In this document: in pieces, positions 27,103-39,059 of the stretch
Layout: every line of letters begins with the position of its first letter
Numbering within the stretch: the first letter of the stretch is position 1
Origin: Chloroflexota bacterium
GTDB lineage: Bacteria > Chloroflexota > Limnocylindria > Limnocylindrales > CSP1-4
DNA: 64,000 nucleotides
Assembly: GCA_021786385.1 (NCBI GenBank)
Contig: JAJYNJ010000027.1
Coordinates: 125,632-189,631, forward strand
Reading direction: 5' to 3'
Translations under genes and position numbers: made by a program
The notes under the pieces: generated by a model
Told to the model about the DNA's origin: nothing
Databases searched by the model: none
Seen by the model: only the letters and a program-made list of their open reading frames with translations

Positions 27103-27258
27103 CTCACGACCTCCGGGTCCAGCCACCGTCGGAGCGGCTGCCGGCCGCGCCCATCCTACCAGCCGCGCCAGCGCGGGCCCTGCCGTTTGGCGGCGACGCC
27201 GGTCCAGCGCGCCGGATCACCGCCCGGCCACAGGAAGGTGGGAGACCGGCGACGACCG

Positions 27259-30012
27259 TCACGCCCCGCGGCCAAGACGGGCAGCGAGGAGCGCCACGCG
27301 CTCGCGCAGCTCCTGCGCCCGTGTCCGCGCCCCGTCGACCACGTGCCTCGGCGCGCGGGCCACGAACTCGGGGTTCGCCAGCCGCGCCTCGGCGGCGTCG
27401 AGCAACCGGCGACTCTCGTCCAGTTCGCGCTCCAACCTGGCGCGCTCGCGAGCCACATCGGCTGCACCCCGCACCACGCGTGCCTCGTTGGGTCCGGCAA
27501 CGACCACCAGTCCATCCGCGGCCGACCGGTCGAGGTCGGCGCGGGCCTCGACCGCGACGAGGCGCGTCCTCGCCAGCGGCGCGAGCGCGGAGGCCAGCGC
27601 GGTGAACGCCTCCCGGGTCGTCGCAGCCGCGCAGTACACGTGGGCCGCCAACCACTCCGCCGGCTCGATCCCTGCTTCGGCCCGCGCGTTGCGGATCCCG
27701 CGCAGCAGGTCGATCAGCTCCCGCACGGGCCGCTCCGCGGCCTCGCCGTCCGGCACCAGCGCGCGCTCTTCCGCACCGCTCGGCCAGTCTGCCACGATCA
27801 GGAGCTCCGGGTCGGCCGGCAGGTGCGGCAGACGCTGCCAGATGGCCTCGGTGATGAACGGCATCACCGGGTGCAGGAGCCGCAGGTAGCGGTCCAGCAC
27901 CCAGGCGAGCACGCGCCAGGTGGCGCTGCGCTCCCCCGCCGGCGCCTCCGGCCGCAGCCGCGCCTTCGACAGCTCGATGTACCAGTCGCAGTAGTCGCCC
28001 CAGATCGCTTCGTAGAGGAGGGCCGCGGCGTCGCCCACGCGCAGCTCGTCGTACGCGCGGGAGACGGCGGCGATCGTCGCCGCGGATCGGCCCACGATCC
28101 AGCGCTCCGCCGGCCCCAGATCGGCCGCCGCCGGCAGCGTGAGGGGGGCATCCGCATCCAGCTCTGCCGGCCGCGCGCCAAGGACGAAGCGGGCCGCGTT
28201 CCACAGCTTGTTGCCGAAGTTGCGGGCCCCCTCGAGCTTCGCCGGCCCGAGGCGGGTGTCCGCCCCGGGGCCCACGCCGTTGACGACCGCGAAGCGCAGT
28301 GCATCGGCGCCGAGTTCGCGGATCACCGCGAGCGGGTCGATCACGTTGCCCCTCGTCTTCGACATCTTCTGCCCGTACGGGTCGCGGATCAGGCCGCTCA
28401 GGTAGACGTACCGGAACGGTGCCTCGCCCATCAGCCACTCGCCGAGCATCATCATGCGGGCGACCCAGAAGAAGAGGATGTCGTAGCCGGTCTCCAGCAC
28501 CGTCCCCGGGTAGAACCGTTCGAGGTCCGGAGTGCGGTCGGGCCAGCCCAAAGTCGAGAACGGCCAGAGCCCGCTCGAGAACCAGGTGTCGAAGATGTCC
28601 GCCTCCTGGACCAGCATCTCCCGCGGACGGCGGCAGACCGCGCACGCGTCGGGACCCTCCTCGAGGTCGCTGACCGTGACGTGCCCGTCCGGGCAGTACC
28701 ACGCCGGGATGCGATGGCCCCACCAGAGCTGGCGGCTGACGTTCCAATCGCGGATGTTCTCGAGCCAATCGAAATAGACCTTCTCGAAGCGCCGCGGCAC
28801 GATCCGCGTGCGGCCCTCGCGGACCGCCGCCAGCGCCTTCTCGGCGAGCGGTCCGGTGCGCACGAACCACTGTGTCTTCAGCCGCGGTTCGACCACGTCG
28901 TCGCTGCGCTGGCAGTGCCCCACCAGCATGTCGTGCGGCGTCACCGCCTCCAGGTCGCCGAGCGCCTCGAGATCGGCCACGATCCGCTGGCGCGCCGCGT
29001 AGCGGTCGAGCCCGTCGTACGGCGTCCCGGTGTCGGAGATGCGCCCCTCGTCGTCGAGCACCGTCACGAACGGCAGGCCGTGGCGGCGACCGGTCGCATA
29101 GTCGTCCGCGTCGTGCGCAGGCGTGATCTTGACCGCGCCCGTGCCGAACTCACGGTCCACGACGTCGTCCGCGATCACAGGGACATCCCGGTCCACGAAG
29201 GGGACCCGCACCTTCCGGCCCACGAGCGCCCGGTAGCGCGGATCTTCGGGATGGACCGCCACCGCCGTGTCCCCGAGCAAGGTCTCGGGGCGCGTGGTGG
29301 CCACCGCGACCCACGCGCTCGGATCGGCCGTGCCGTCGTCGTGGAGGAGGTGGTAGCGGATCGTCCAGAGCGATCCACGCTCGGGCTTGGGGACCACCTC
29401 CAGGTCCGAGACACTGGTCCGGCAGCCGGGACACCAGTTGATCAAGGCCTCCATGCGGTACGCGAGCCCGTCCTCGTACAGCCGGCGGAACGCCACGCGC
29501 ACCGCCCGTGCCGACACCGCGTCCATGGTGAAGCGCTCGCGCTTCCAGTCGGCCGACGCGCCGAGGCGGCGGTGCTGGTCGACGATGACGCCCCGCACCT
29601 CGCGCACGAACCGCCACATCCGCTCGAGGTACCGCTCGCGCCCCAGCGATTCGCGGCTTTCGCCCTCGTCGGCAAGGATGCGGTCGAGCACGTACTGCGC
29701 GGCGATCGAGGCGTGATCCTCGCCGGGCAGCCAGAGGGTGGGACGGCGGGTCATGCGGGCGTGGCGGATCAGCGCATCCTCCACCGTGGCCCGCTGTGCG
29801 TGCCCGAGGTGCAACGCCCCGGTCACGTTGGGCGGCGGCTGGATGATCACGAAGGGCGGCTTCGACCAGTCCGCGCGGCTGCCGACGCCGTCGGGGGCAA
29901 AGACGTCGGCCGTCTCCCACAGCTCGTACAGGCCGGACTCGACCTGCTCGGGCTGATAGGTCTTCGGCAGGTGCTGCGCTCGCACGGGGCGCGAATCGGT
30001 CGTCTCGGTCAT
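27259..30012 (-). CDS. valS: Valyl-tRNA synthetase
   Basis: Class I aminoacyl-tRNA synthetase that charges tRNA-Val. The HIGH motif is HLGHA in PPPNVTGALHLGHA, the KMSKS motif is KMSKT in GQKMSKTRGNVIDP, and an editing domain (CP1) lies between them with MTRRP and WLPGEDHASI at its start. The C-terminus is a Leu/Arg/Glu-rich coiled-coil arm as in bacterial ValRS. ATG 30012 gives 917 residues, and the conserved region starts shortly after (LPKTYQPEQVE). The upstream open frame lies inside the T-box leader and is not coding. The gene is the next one after clpX on the strand but has its own leader control. Confidence 0.98.
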   Translation of the reverse strand: MTETTDSRPVRAQHLPKTYQPEQVESGLYELWETADVFAPDGVGSRADWSKPPFVIIQPPPNVTGALHLGHAQRATVEDALIRHARMTRRPTLWLPGEDHASIAAQYVLDRILADEGESRESLGRERYLERMWRFVREVRGVIVDQHRRLGASADWKRERFTMDAVSARAVRVAFRRLYEDGLAYRMEALINWCPGCRTSVSDLEVVPKPERGSLWTIRYHLLHDDGTADPSAWVAVATTRPETLLGDTAVAVHPEDPRYRALVGRKVRVPFVDRDVPVIADDVVDREFGTGAVKITPAHDADDYATGRRHGLPFVTVLDDEGRISDTGTPYDGLDRYAARQRIVADLEALGDLEAVTPHDMLVGHCQRSDDVVEPRLKTQWFVRTGPLAEKALAAVREGRTRIVPRRFEKVYFDWLENIRDWNVSRQLWWGHRIPAWYCPDGHVTVSDLEEGPDACAVCRRPREMLVQEADIFDTWFSSGLWPFSTLGWPDRTPDLERFYPGTVLETGYDILFFWVARMMMLGEWLMGEAPFRYVYLSGLIRDPYGQKMSKTRGNVIDPLAVIRELGADALRFAVVNGVGPGADTRLGPAKLEGARNFGNKLWNAARFVLGARPAELDADAPLTLPAAADLGPAERWIVGRSAATIAAVSRAYDELRVGDAAALLYEAIWGDYCDWYIELSKARLRPEAPAGERSATWRVLAWVLDRYLRLLHPVMPFITEAIWQRLPHLPADPELLIVADWPSGAEERALVPDGEAAERPVRELIDLLRGIRNARAEAGIEPAEWLAAHVYCAAATTREAFTALASALAPLARTRLVAVEARADLDRSAADGLVVVAGPNEARVVRGAADVARERARLERELDESRRLLDAAEARLANPEFVARAPRHVVDGARTRAQELRERVALLAARLGRGA

Positions 30013-30111
30013 CCTCGCCTCTGTCGATCTCTGCCGCCGCGGACCGGCGGTGCCCTCGTTCTGGCGCGGCGGAGCCATCTCGCGCTCGATGCCGCGGGCC
30101 GTGAAACGGAC

Positions 30112-30325
30112 GACCCCGCTCGCCCAGCGGACGAACGGGGTCGTGGTACCACCTGCTGGTTCGGCAACCGGCGCACCGGGCTGCCCTCTCGACGCGCTAA
30201 CGGGCGCCACCCGCACGGCTCGCGAGCGACCTTCGCGCCCTCCGTCTCCCCGTGGGCTCGCAGCCTCCGGCACCACGGTCTCTGCGGTCGGTGGGGCGCT
30301 ACTCTTCTCGGTCAGCGCCGTGAAG
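30112..30325 (-). promoter_or_regulatory. T-box riboswitch upstream of valS (candidate specifier GUU)
   Basis: The valS leader carries the T-box core AGGTGGTACCACG (complement of 30142-30154). It is followed by a terminator whose arms GACCCCGTTCG (30132-30142) and CGAGCGGGGTC (30112-30122) pair over 11 bases and end in a short T-rich run. Upstream, AGAGTAG and GCAGAGACCGTGGTG resemble the Stem I S-turn and AG-bulge elements. GCGCC after GAGTA pairs with GGCGC before CCGTTA, and GCGCT pairs with AGCGC below. This leaves GTT followed by A (30201-30198) in the specifier loop, a Val codon. Uncharged tRNA-Val would allow read-through into valS. Confidence 0.85.
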
Positions 30326-30389
30326 GGCGTTAGCGTAGCACAGGCCGTAACGGCGTCTGCCGGCCATGCGGCCCCGAGGCACGCGGCCC

Positions 30390-31739
<1,350 letters not shown>

Positions 31740-31770
31740 CGCAACTACCCCCTGCGCAGACTCGACCCGG

Positions 31771-32508
31771 TCACCGCGCCTGCGGCTCCGGCGGCGCGGC
31801 CTCACGCTCTGGCGCAGCGGCCGACTCCGTCCTGGCCGTGGCCCGTGCTTGCGCGATGAGCGAGTCGCCGCGCACCGCGTAGACCTCGTCGATGATGCCG
31901 TATTCCTTGGCCGCCTGTGGGGACATGAAGTAGTCCCGCTCGGTGTCCTTGATGATCTTCTCGATCGGCTGGCCAGTATGACGCGCCAGGATCTGGTGGT
32001 TGCTGTTGACCAGCTCCTCCATCTCGCGGACCTGGATGAAGACGTCCGGTGTGTTGCCCCGGAACCCCCCCGACCCCTGGTGGATCATGATCCGGCTGTG
32101 CGGCAAGGCGTAGCGCTTACCTTTCTCGCCTGCGGCAAGCAGCACGGCGGCCATGCTCGCGGCCATGCCGACGCACATGGTGCTGACCGGCGCGCGCAGG
32201 TACTGCATCGTGTCGTAGATCGCGAGCCCCGCGGTGATCACCCCGCCGGGCGAGTTGATGTACAGGTTGATGTCCTTCTCGGGGTCCTCGGACTCCAGGA
32301 AGAGGAGCTGCGCGATGATCAGGTTCGCGATGTGGTCCTCGATCGGTTCGCCGAGGAAGACGATCCGGTCGCGCAGCAGCCGGCTATAGATGTCGTAGGC
32401 GCGCTCGCCCCGGCTGGACGTCTCGATGACCATGGGGACGAGCATCGCCGTCGTCTCCTGAGCGGCGCGGAGCGCGGCCGACCGGTCGGGCACGACGATC
32501 CGGCTCAT
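31771..32508 (-). CDS. clpP: ClpP protease subunit
   Basis: Serine peptidase forming the barrel of ClpXP. The nucleophile is S118 in GMAASMAA, the His is H143 in IMIHQGSGG, and the Asp lies in the KDTERD motif. The LYINSPGG oxyanion/strand region is present. ATG 32508 overlaps the tig stop (ATGA). This gives an N-terminal extension of about 25 residues before the mature-type start at LVPMVIE; ClpP is normally processed there, so both are compatible. The C-terminal tail is Ala/Pro/Glu-rich. Operon order tig-clpP-clpX. Confidence 0.97.
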   Translation of the reverse strand: MSRIVVPDRSAALRAAQETTAMLVPMVIETSSRGERAYDIYSRLLRDRIVFLGEPIEDHIANLIIAQLLFLESEDPEKDINLYINSPGGVITAGLAIYDTMQYLRAPVSTMCVGMAASMAAVLLAAGEKGKRYALPHSRIMIHQGSGGFRGNTPDVFIQVREMEELVNSNHQILARHTGQPIEKIIKDTERDYFMSPQAAKEYGIIDEVYAVRGDSLIAQARATARTESAAAPEREAAPPEPQAR

Positions 32509-33983
32509 ACGATCCCCTCCTCGACGGCCACCGCAGCCGTCCCCGACTCCTCTGCCTCCGCCACGCCCGTCGCGCCCGCGGGACCAGCCTGCGCGCCGGC
32601 TTCATCGGCGAGACGGCCGACCGGCCTGACGGACTCGGCGCCATCCTCCAGGTGGGGCAGCGGTCCGACCTCGGGATGACCCTCCAGCCAGCGGTCGACC
32701 AGCTGTTCGACCACCTGCGTGCGGCGCAGGGTCGAGCGCAGGTAGGCCCGCCCACGCGCGGACTCGAAGTACTCGACGAGCCGAGGGTTCTCCACGTAGC
32801 GGGTTCGTGCGTGTGCGATCTCCGCGTCGATGGCAGCGTCGGGGACCTCGATCCCCTCCTGGTCGGCGATCTTCGCGAGGACCAGCAGCGCCTTGACCCG
32901 ACGCTCGGCGGGCTCGCGGTACTCGCGGTGAAGCGTCGCGTCATCCTTGCCGATGACGCGCACGTACTCCTCGTAGGGGATTCCCTGCTCGGCGAGCCGC
33001 AGTCGCAGCTCGTCGTGCATCACCTCGACCTCCTGCTCGACCAGGATGTCGGGCACCTCGAGCGTCGCGTTGGCGACGGCGTAGTCGATGATGCGGTCGG
33101 CGAAGGCGTGGCGCGCGTGGTCGCGGGCGTTTGCCTCGAGGCGCCGACGGACGTCCGCCCGCAGCGCCGCCAAGTCGGGGAACGACGGGCTGATCTCTTG
33201 GGCGAACGCGTCGTCGGCCTCCGGCAGCACCTTCTCCCGGATCTCACGAACGGCCACGTGGAAGTGCGCCGCCTGGCCGGCCATGGCCTGGTCGGGGTAC
33301 TCGTCGGGGAAGGTCAGGTCGAAGTCCTTCTCTTCGCCCGCGGACAGCCCCACGACGGCTTCCTCGAAGCCGGGGATCATGCGCCCCGCGCCGACGATCA
33401 TCGGGAACCGTTCCGCGCGCCCGCCCTCGAACGGTTGGCCGTCGCGCGTGCCTTCGAACGAGATCACCACCCAGTCGCCCGTGCGGATCGGCCGGTCCTC
33501 CACGGCCCGCAGGCTGGCGTGCTGATCGCGCAGCTCGTCGATCACCCGGTCGACCTTGGCGCCGTCGACCGGGTCGATCTCCACGCCGAACGGGTAGTTG
33601 GTGTAATCGCCGAGCTGGACTGCGGGCCGCACAGGGAGAGTGACGCGATAGGTTGCGCCGCTGCCCTCCTCGAAGCGGACCCACTCGGGATCCGGGATCG
33701 TGAGCGCGTCGACCTGCGCCTGCTCGAGCGCATCGGCCATCGTCGCGCTGAACAGCTGGTCCTTGGCCTCGTCATAGATGGGGTTGGCCGCCGCGCCGCG
33801 CTGCACACCGAGCGCGCGCTCGAGCATGACGCGGGGCGCCTTCCCGGGCCGGAAGCCCGGGACGCGGGTGCGGCGGCCGAGCCGGCGGACGGATTCGTCG
33901 ATCGCGCGCTGGAGCCGGTCCGCGGGGAGCTCCACCTCGAGCACGACGGTGCTGCGCGGGGCAGGGGTAGTGGTCACGTTCAT
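32505..33983 (-). CDS. tig: Trigger factor
   Basis: Ribosome-associated chaperone and peptidyl-prolyl isomerase. The N-terminal ribosome-binding signature is [13 protein letters not shown]. An FKBP-type PPIase region follows with [20 protein letters not shown] and [28 protein letters not shown] segments, then the long helical C-terminal chaperone domain. ATG 33983 is the natural start; the frame upstream is unrelated. The 492 residues include a Glu/Ala/Gly-rich C-terminal tail of about 40 residues beyond the usual end. It heads the tig-clpP-clpX operon, a common arrangement. Confidence 0.96.
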   Translation of the reverse strand: MNVTTTPAPRSTVVLEVELPADRLQRAIDESVRRLGRRTRVPGFRPGKAPRVMLERALGVQRGAAANPIYDEAKDQLFSATMADALEQAQVDALTIPDPEWVRFEEGSGATYRVTLPVRPAVQLGDYTNYPFGVEIDPVDGAKVDRVIDELRDQHASLRAVEDRPIRTGDWVVISFEGTRDGQPFEGGRAERFPMIVGAGRMIPGFEEAVVGLSAGEEKDFDLTFPDEYPDQAMAGQAAHFHVAVREIREKVLPEADDAFAQEISPSFPDLAALRADVRRRLEANARDHARHAFADRIIDYAVANATLEVPDILVEQEVEVMHDELRLRLAEQGIPYEEYVRVIGKDDATLHREYREPAERRVKALLVLAKIADQEGIEVPDAAIDAEIAHARTRYVENPRLVEYFESARGRAYLRSTLRRTQVVEQLVDRWLEGHPEVGPLPHLEDGAESVRPVGRLADEAGAQAGPAGATGVAEAEESGTAAVAVEEGIV

Positions 33984-34114
33984 CGGCGATGAGTATAGGG
34001 GCGCGGCGGGGTCCTCGCCCCGTTCCGGCGGCTGACGGCTCGAGCGCCCAGGCGCGGGGCCTCGGCGCTGCCACGCCGGGCCTGCACGGCACCGAACCGC
34101 GGGGCGCATGCAGA

Positions 34115-35350
34115 ATGGCGGCTGTGCCGACCTTCGACGCCCGCCGCCGCCGCGCCCGTCCGACCCTCACGCCGCCACGGCCGCCCACGCGCCCGCGCTC
34201 GGAGATCGTCGTCGTGGGCGCGATGCCGAACCGGGCGCTCCGCCTCGGCCTCGCCGCGGCGACCGTCGTCTCGATCCTCGGCACAGCCTGGTCGCTCCTA
34301 CGCACCTATCCTCTGACGGTCGATCTCGAGATCCCGCTGCGCGCGACGCAACGCTGGATCCACGGCGCGCCGCCGTATCTCGCGTCGAGCTTTCAGGTCA
34401 CGTCCGGGCCCGGCCAGCCGTTTCTCTACCCACCGTTCCTGCTCCCGCTCCTGGCCCCGTTCGCGGCGCTGCCACAGGCCCCCGTTGCGCTGACCTGGGC
34501 GCTGGTCTGCGTCGCGGCTGCGCTCTGGACCTGCCGGCGCCTCGGGTTGCCGTGGTGGAGCTGGCCGATCGCGCTCGCCTGGCCGCCGTTCGCCCAGGCG
34601 CTGCTCGGGCTGAACGTCCAGGTGCTTCTGTTCGCGGCGTTCGTGGCGCTCTTCTACGATCGGCCGGCGGCTGCCGCGCAGCCGAGCGACCGGGACCTCG
34701 CGCGCTCCCCGCGACCAGCCGCCGTGGATGGGGCCCTCGCGGCCTGCCTGGCGCTACTGAAGACGTCGCAAGTGCATCCCTGGCTCTACCTGGCTCGACG
34801 GCGGCCGCGCGCGGCATTGCTGGGCGTCGCGGTCGCGGTTGCGCTCGTCCTGGCCACGCTGCCTCTCACCGGGCTCGGACTCTGGTTCGATTGGCTCGCG
34901 CAGGTGCGCCACGCCGCGCAACCGGGGCTCGCCGTGGGCGGCATCTCGCTGCTGCACGACGTCCCGCTGCCGCTCGCCCTTGTGATCGCCGGGGCGACGC
35001 TCCTCCTGGTCTTCGCGGTGCCCGCGGAGCGCGCGGGCGCGTGGGTCGGCCTGTTGACGCTGGTCGGTTCACCCAACTTGCACGTCTTCGGGCTCCTCTT
35101 CGCCTTGCCGGCGCTGCTGGCGGTCCGCCGCGAGATCGGACTGGCAGCCGCGCTCGCGATCAGTTTCTACACCGTGCCGGGCGCGTGGACCGGCGTGGCG
35201 CTGGTGGCGGGCGCGCTCCTGCTTTCGACGCGCTGGCCGGCGCTGCTCGAGCCCGCCGGGCCCGCCGGTCCGGGGACGCGCGGTGGGGGCCGGTCCGGGG
35301 ACGCACCCATCCCCGCCGGCGCATCTGCTCCAGCCGCCCGACGGCCATAG
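34115..35350 (+). CDS. GT87-like polytopic membrane glycosyltransferase
   Basis: A 411-residue polytopic protein with about nine hydrophobic segments. The first extracytoplasmic loop (TVDLEIPLRATQRWIHGAPP) and the YPPFLLPLLAPFAALP turn are typical of GT87/DUF2029 polyprenol-phosphate-sugar transferases such as PimE, which glycosylate lipids or envelope glycans outside the membrane. ATG 34115 gives an Arg-rich cytoplasmic N-terminus of about 36 residues; ATG 34223, just before the first helix, is an alternative, and neither has a ribosome site. Divergent from tig. A second member of the same type lies at 59364-60317. Donor and acceptor are unknown. Confidence 0.72.
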   Translation: MAAVPTFDARRRRARPTLTPPRPPTRPRSEIVVVGAMPNRALRLGLAAATVVSILGTAWSLLRTYPLTVDLEIPLRATQRWIHGAPPYLASSFQVTSGPGQPFLYPPFLLPLLAPFAALPQAPVALTWALVCVAAALWTCRRLGLPWWSWPIALAWPPFAQALLGLNVQVLLFAAFVALFYDRPAAAAQPSDRDLARSPRPAAVDGALAACLALLKTSQVHPWLYLARRRPRAALLGVAVAVALVLATLPLTGLGLWFDWLAQVRHAAQPGLAVGGISLLHDVPLPLALVIAGATLLLVFAVPAERAGAWVGLLTLVGSPNLHVFGLLFALPALLAVRREIGLAAALAISFYTVPGAWTGVALVAGALLLSTRWPALLEPAGPAGPGTRGGGRSGDAPIPAGASAPAARRP

Positions 35351-35377
35351 AGCGGCGTTGGATCGCCATGCATGTGC

Positions 35378-35465
35378 TGGTAGGCGAGGTCGGGGTCGAA
35401 CCGACACGCCGCTTTCGCGGCACCGGCTCCTAAGGCCGGCGCGTCTGCCATTCCGCCACTCGCCC
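35378..35465 (-). tRNA. tRNA-Leu (anticodon TAG)
   Basis: A complete cloverleaf on the minus strand. The acceptor 5' arm GGGCGAG (from 35465) pairs with CTCGCCT, followed by discriminator A and an encoded CCA (35380-35378). The D-arm carries GGCGGAATGGCAGAC. The anticodon stem CCGGC/GCCGG encloses CTTAGGA, giving TAG. A long variable arm (GTGCCGCGAAAGCGGCGT) is as expected for Leu, and the T-arm has GTTCGAC. Confidence 0.95.
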
Positions 35466-35539
35466 GCGGACGGCAAGTCTACGGGACAACCGCCGCCGTG
35501 ATCAGGTGGGCGGCCCCGCGCGCCGCCCACCAACTCGCA

Positions 35540-36103
35540 CTAGCGACCCGGTCGCGGCCCCTCGCTGGACGGACGCTCCTCGCCCGCCCGGGACCGTGGC
35601 CGATCGGGCTCGGCGGCGAAAAGGCGCCCCGCCAGCTGCTTCGCGGCCCGGGCCGCGATTGGTGCGCTCACCGTGTCGAAGAGGTGCCAGAAGGTGTCCC
35701 GGCCCGTGCGCCGCGCGCCCTTCCGCTTCGCTCCAGCGGCCCCGGCGCGACCCTGCTCGAGCCAGTCGGCGAAGCCGCGCTCCAGCGCCGCGCGCACGTC
35801 CCCCCCGTCGGCGCTGACCTGCTCGACGATGCGCGCGACTTCCTGCGGGAGCAGCGACACGACGGTCGCGGGCTTGGGGCGGCGGACGAGCCGGGCGATC
35901 CGCGTGGCCACGCGCTTCGGCCCGCCTACCGCGAAGAAGAACGCGCCACCGCCCAGCGCCGCGACCCGCGCCGGGTTGCGGCGGATCTTCGCCGGGATGT
36001 CGACGGCGGAGCGCACCGCGAGCTCCAGTTCGTCCATCTCGCCGGAGAGCCGCCCGCGCGCTTGCGCTACGTCCTGCCGAGCCCGGCGCGTCGCTTCGCC
36101 CAT
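35540..36103 (-). CDS. Uncharacterised helical protein beside a holin-like gene
   Basis: A 187-residue protein. The first 35 residues (TRRARQDVAQARGRLSGEMD) look like an amphipathic helix similar to DUF3618-type envelope proteins, followed by one short hydrophobic stretch (VAALGGGAFFFAVGG), a charged helical region and a basic, disordered C-terminus. ATG 36103 is preceded by GGAG at 6 bases. The start lies inside the 3' end of the holin-like gene (37-bp overlap), so both are probably translated together. Membrane association is likely, function unknown. Confidence 0.7.
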   Translation of the reverse strand: MGEATRRARQDVAQARGRLSGEMDELELAVRSAVDIPAKIRRNPARVAALGGGAFFFAVGGPKRVATRIARLVRRPKPATVVSLLPQEVARIVEQVSADGGDVRAALERGFADWLEQGRAGAAGAKRKGARRTGRDTFWHLFDTVSAPIAARAAKQLAGRLFAAEPDRPRSRAGEERPSSEGPRPGR

Positions 36104-37002
36104 TCCTTCTCCAGCCAGTCCTTTGTCTCCAATGCGGCCGCGTACGACTCGCGCGGCCAGAGCCGGCGGAACCGCGCGGTCGGATCGATCTCGGTGCGCA
36201 GCATCCACGCCGGCATCAGCGCGATCCAGGTCAACAGCCCGACGGCGACCCCGATCGCGACAGCGCCCTGCCAGCTGAACGTGAGCCCAGTCCAGCCCCA
36301 GCCAACCAGTCCACCGGGGATCGCGCCCGCAACCACCCCCGCCACGGCGCCCCCGGTCCCGCCGAGTCGACCGAGCAGGACCAGCCCGACCAGCGCCAGC
36401 ACGACCGCGCCGGCGGCCGCGCCGACGAGGGCCGGCGCCCACGCCGGGTCGAGGTGCGGCAGCGGGCCGGACCGCAGCTGCGCGCCGAGCTGTTCGGCAC
36501 CCCGGCGCGCCAGGTTCGCCCCCAGCGCCACCGCCACAACCGTGCCAACGACGAGCGCCAGGACCAGCGGCGTCACGATGACCCGCCGCGGGGCCTCGAT
36601 CAGCACCATGGCCGTCGCGACGATCACGGCGATCGCGAGCAGCGTGCCGTGCACGACCCCCCACCCAAGGGAGCCGAAGAGCCACTCGCCGACGAAGAGC
36701 GCGCCGCCGATCGCGAGCAGCTGGGCCACGAACAAGGCCAGCACGAGGATGACGCCAGCGAGGGCCGAGATCACCTTCAGCTCCGCGACGAGCCCCTCGA
36801 GCTCCGCCTTGAGCAGGGCGACGTGGGCGGCGATCAGGGCCGTCACGGTCTCCCGGACACTGCGCAGCGATGCTCGAACGCCGGGGACTGTGCGCTCTAC
36901 CGGGCTGTGCTCGAGCCGCACCGCTCCGGGGTCGGACGCTGCGGGATCATGGGCGCGGTCGGTGGTCAGCGGACTCCCCCTTGGGCCTGCTCTCGCCCGC
37001 AC
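36067..37002 (-). CDS. Holin-superfamily-like multispan membrane protein
   Basis: The conserved part begins VRASLRSVRETVTALIAAHVALLKAELEGLV, a helix followed by paired membrane segments. This is the pattern of the actinobacterial holin-X/phage_holin_3_6 family found with DUF3618 proteins in envelope clusters, not in phage. About six further hydrophobic segments follow, unusually many. The start is uncertain: GTG 37002 is listed, while a CTG at 36969 has a better GGGGGAG site 4 bases upstream. The gene overlaps the next one by 37 bases. Confidence 0.68.
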   Translation of the reverse strand: MRARAGPRGSPLTTDRAHDPAASDPGAVRLEHSPVERTVPGVRASLRSVRETVTALIAAHVALLKAELEGLVAELKVISALAGVILVLALFVAQLLAIGGALFVGEWLFGSLGWGVVHGTLLAIAVIVATAMVLIEAPRRVIVTPLVLALVVGTVVAVALGANLARRGAEQLGAQLRSGPLPHLDPAWAPALVGAAAGAVVLALVGLVLLGRLGGTGGAVAGVVAGAIPGGLVGWGWTGLTFSWQGAVAIGVAVGLLTWIALMPAWMLRTEIDPTARFRRLWPRESYAAALETKDWLEKEWAKRRAGLGRT

Positions 37003-37118
37003 GCATCGGGGTGCCGGGCGCTGTTCGGTGACGACAGCATACCGCGCGGGCGGGAGAGGGAATGCCATCCGCCTCACAAGCCGGCCTGCCCGACCGGGCC
37101 GCGCCGCGCAAACAGAAC

Positions 37119-37141
37119 GGGCGGTGGGAGTCCCACCGCCC
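37119..37141 (-). terminator. Intrinsic terminator downstream of groEL
   Basis: GGGCGGTGGGA (37119-37129) and TCCCACCGCCC (37131-37141) form an 11-base perfect inverted repeat. On the minus strand it is followed by GTTCTGTTTG, a T-rich tract. It lies 59 bases past the groEL stop, the expected place for its terminator. Confidence 0.8.
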
Positions 37142-37200
37142 GCCACTGCTCGGAGCGCCTGCCGGACCGGGACGCGCCGGCGGCGCGCGATCGTGTCGCG

Positions 37201-39045
<1,845 letters not shown>

Positions 39046-39059
39046 TTACTCTGCCGCCC

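Noticed and set aside
26509..30333. A very long open frame on the plus strand (about 1274 codons) across valS and neighbours
   Set aside because: It is antisense to valS and the zinc-ribbon genes, has no family motif, and is an effect of high G+C in the third codon position of the real genes.
35265..35304. Short direct repeat of 15 bases (CCGGTCCGGGGACGC) at the 3' end of the GT87-like gene
   Set aside because: Not adjacent copies; short and low in complexity. Expected by chance in G+C-rich DNA, unlike the four long tandem duplications.
36067..37002. Holin-like gene as evidence for a prophage
   Set aside because: No lysin, portal, capsid or integrase genes are present. This holin superfamily is common in bacterial envelope clusters beside DUF3618-type proteins.
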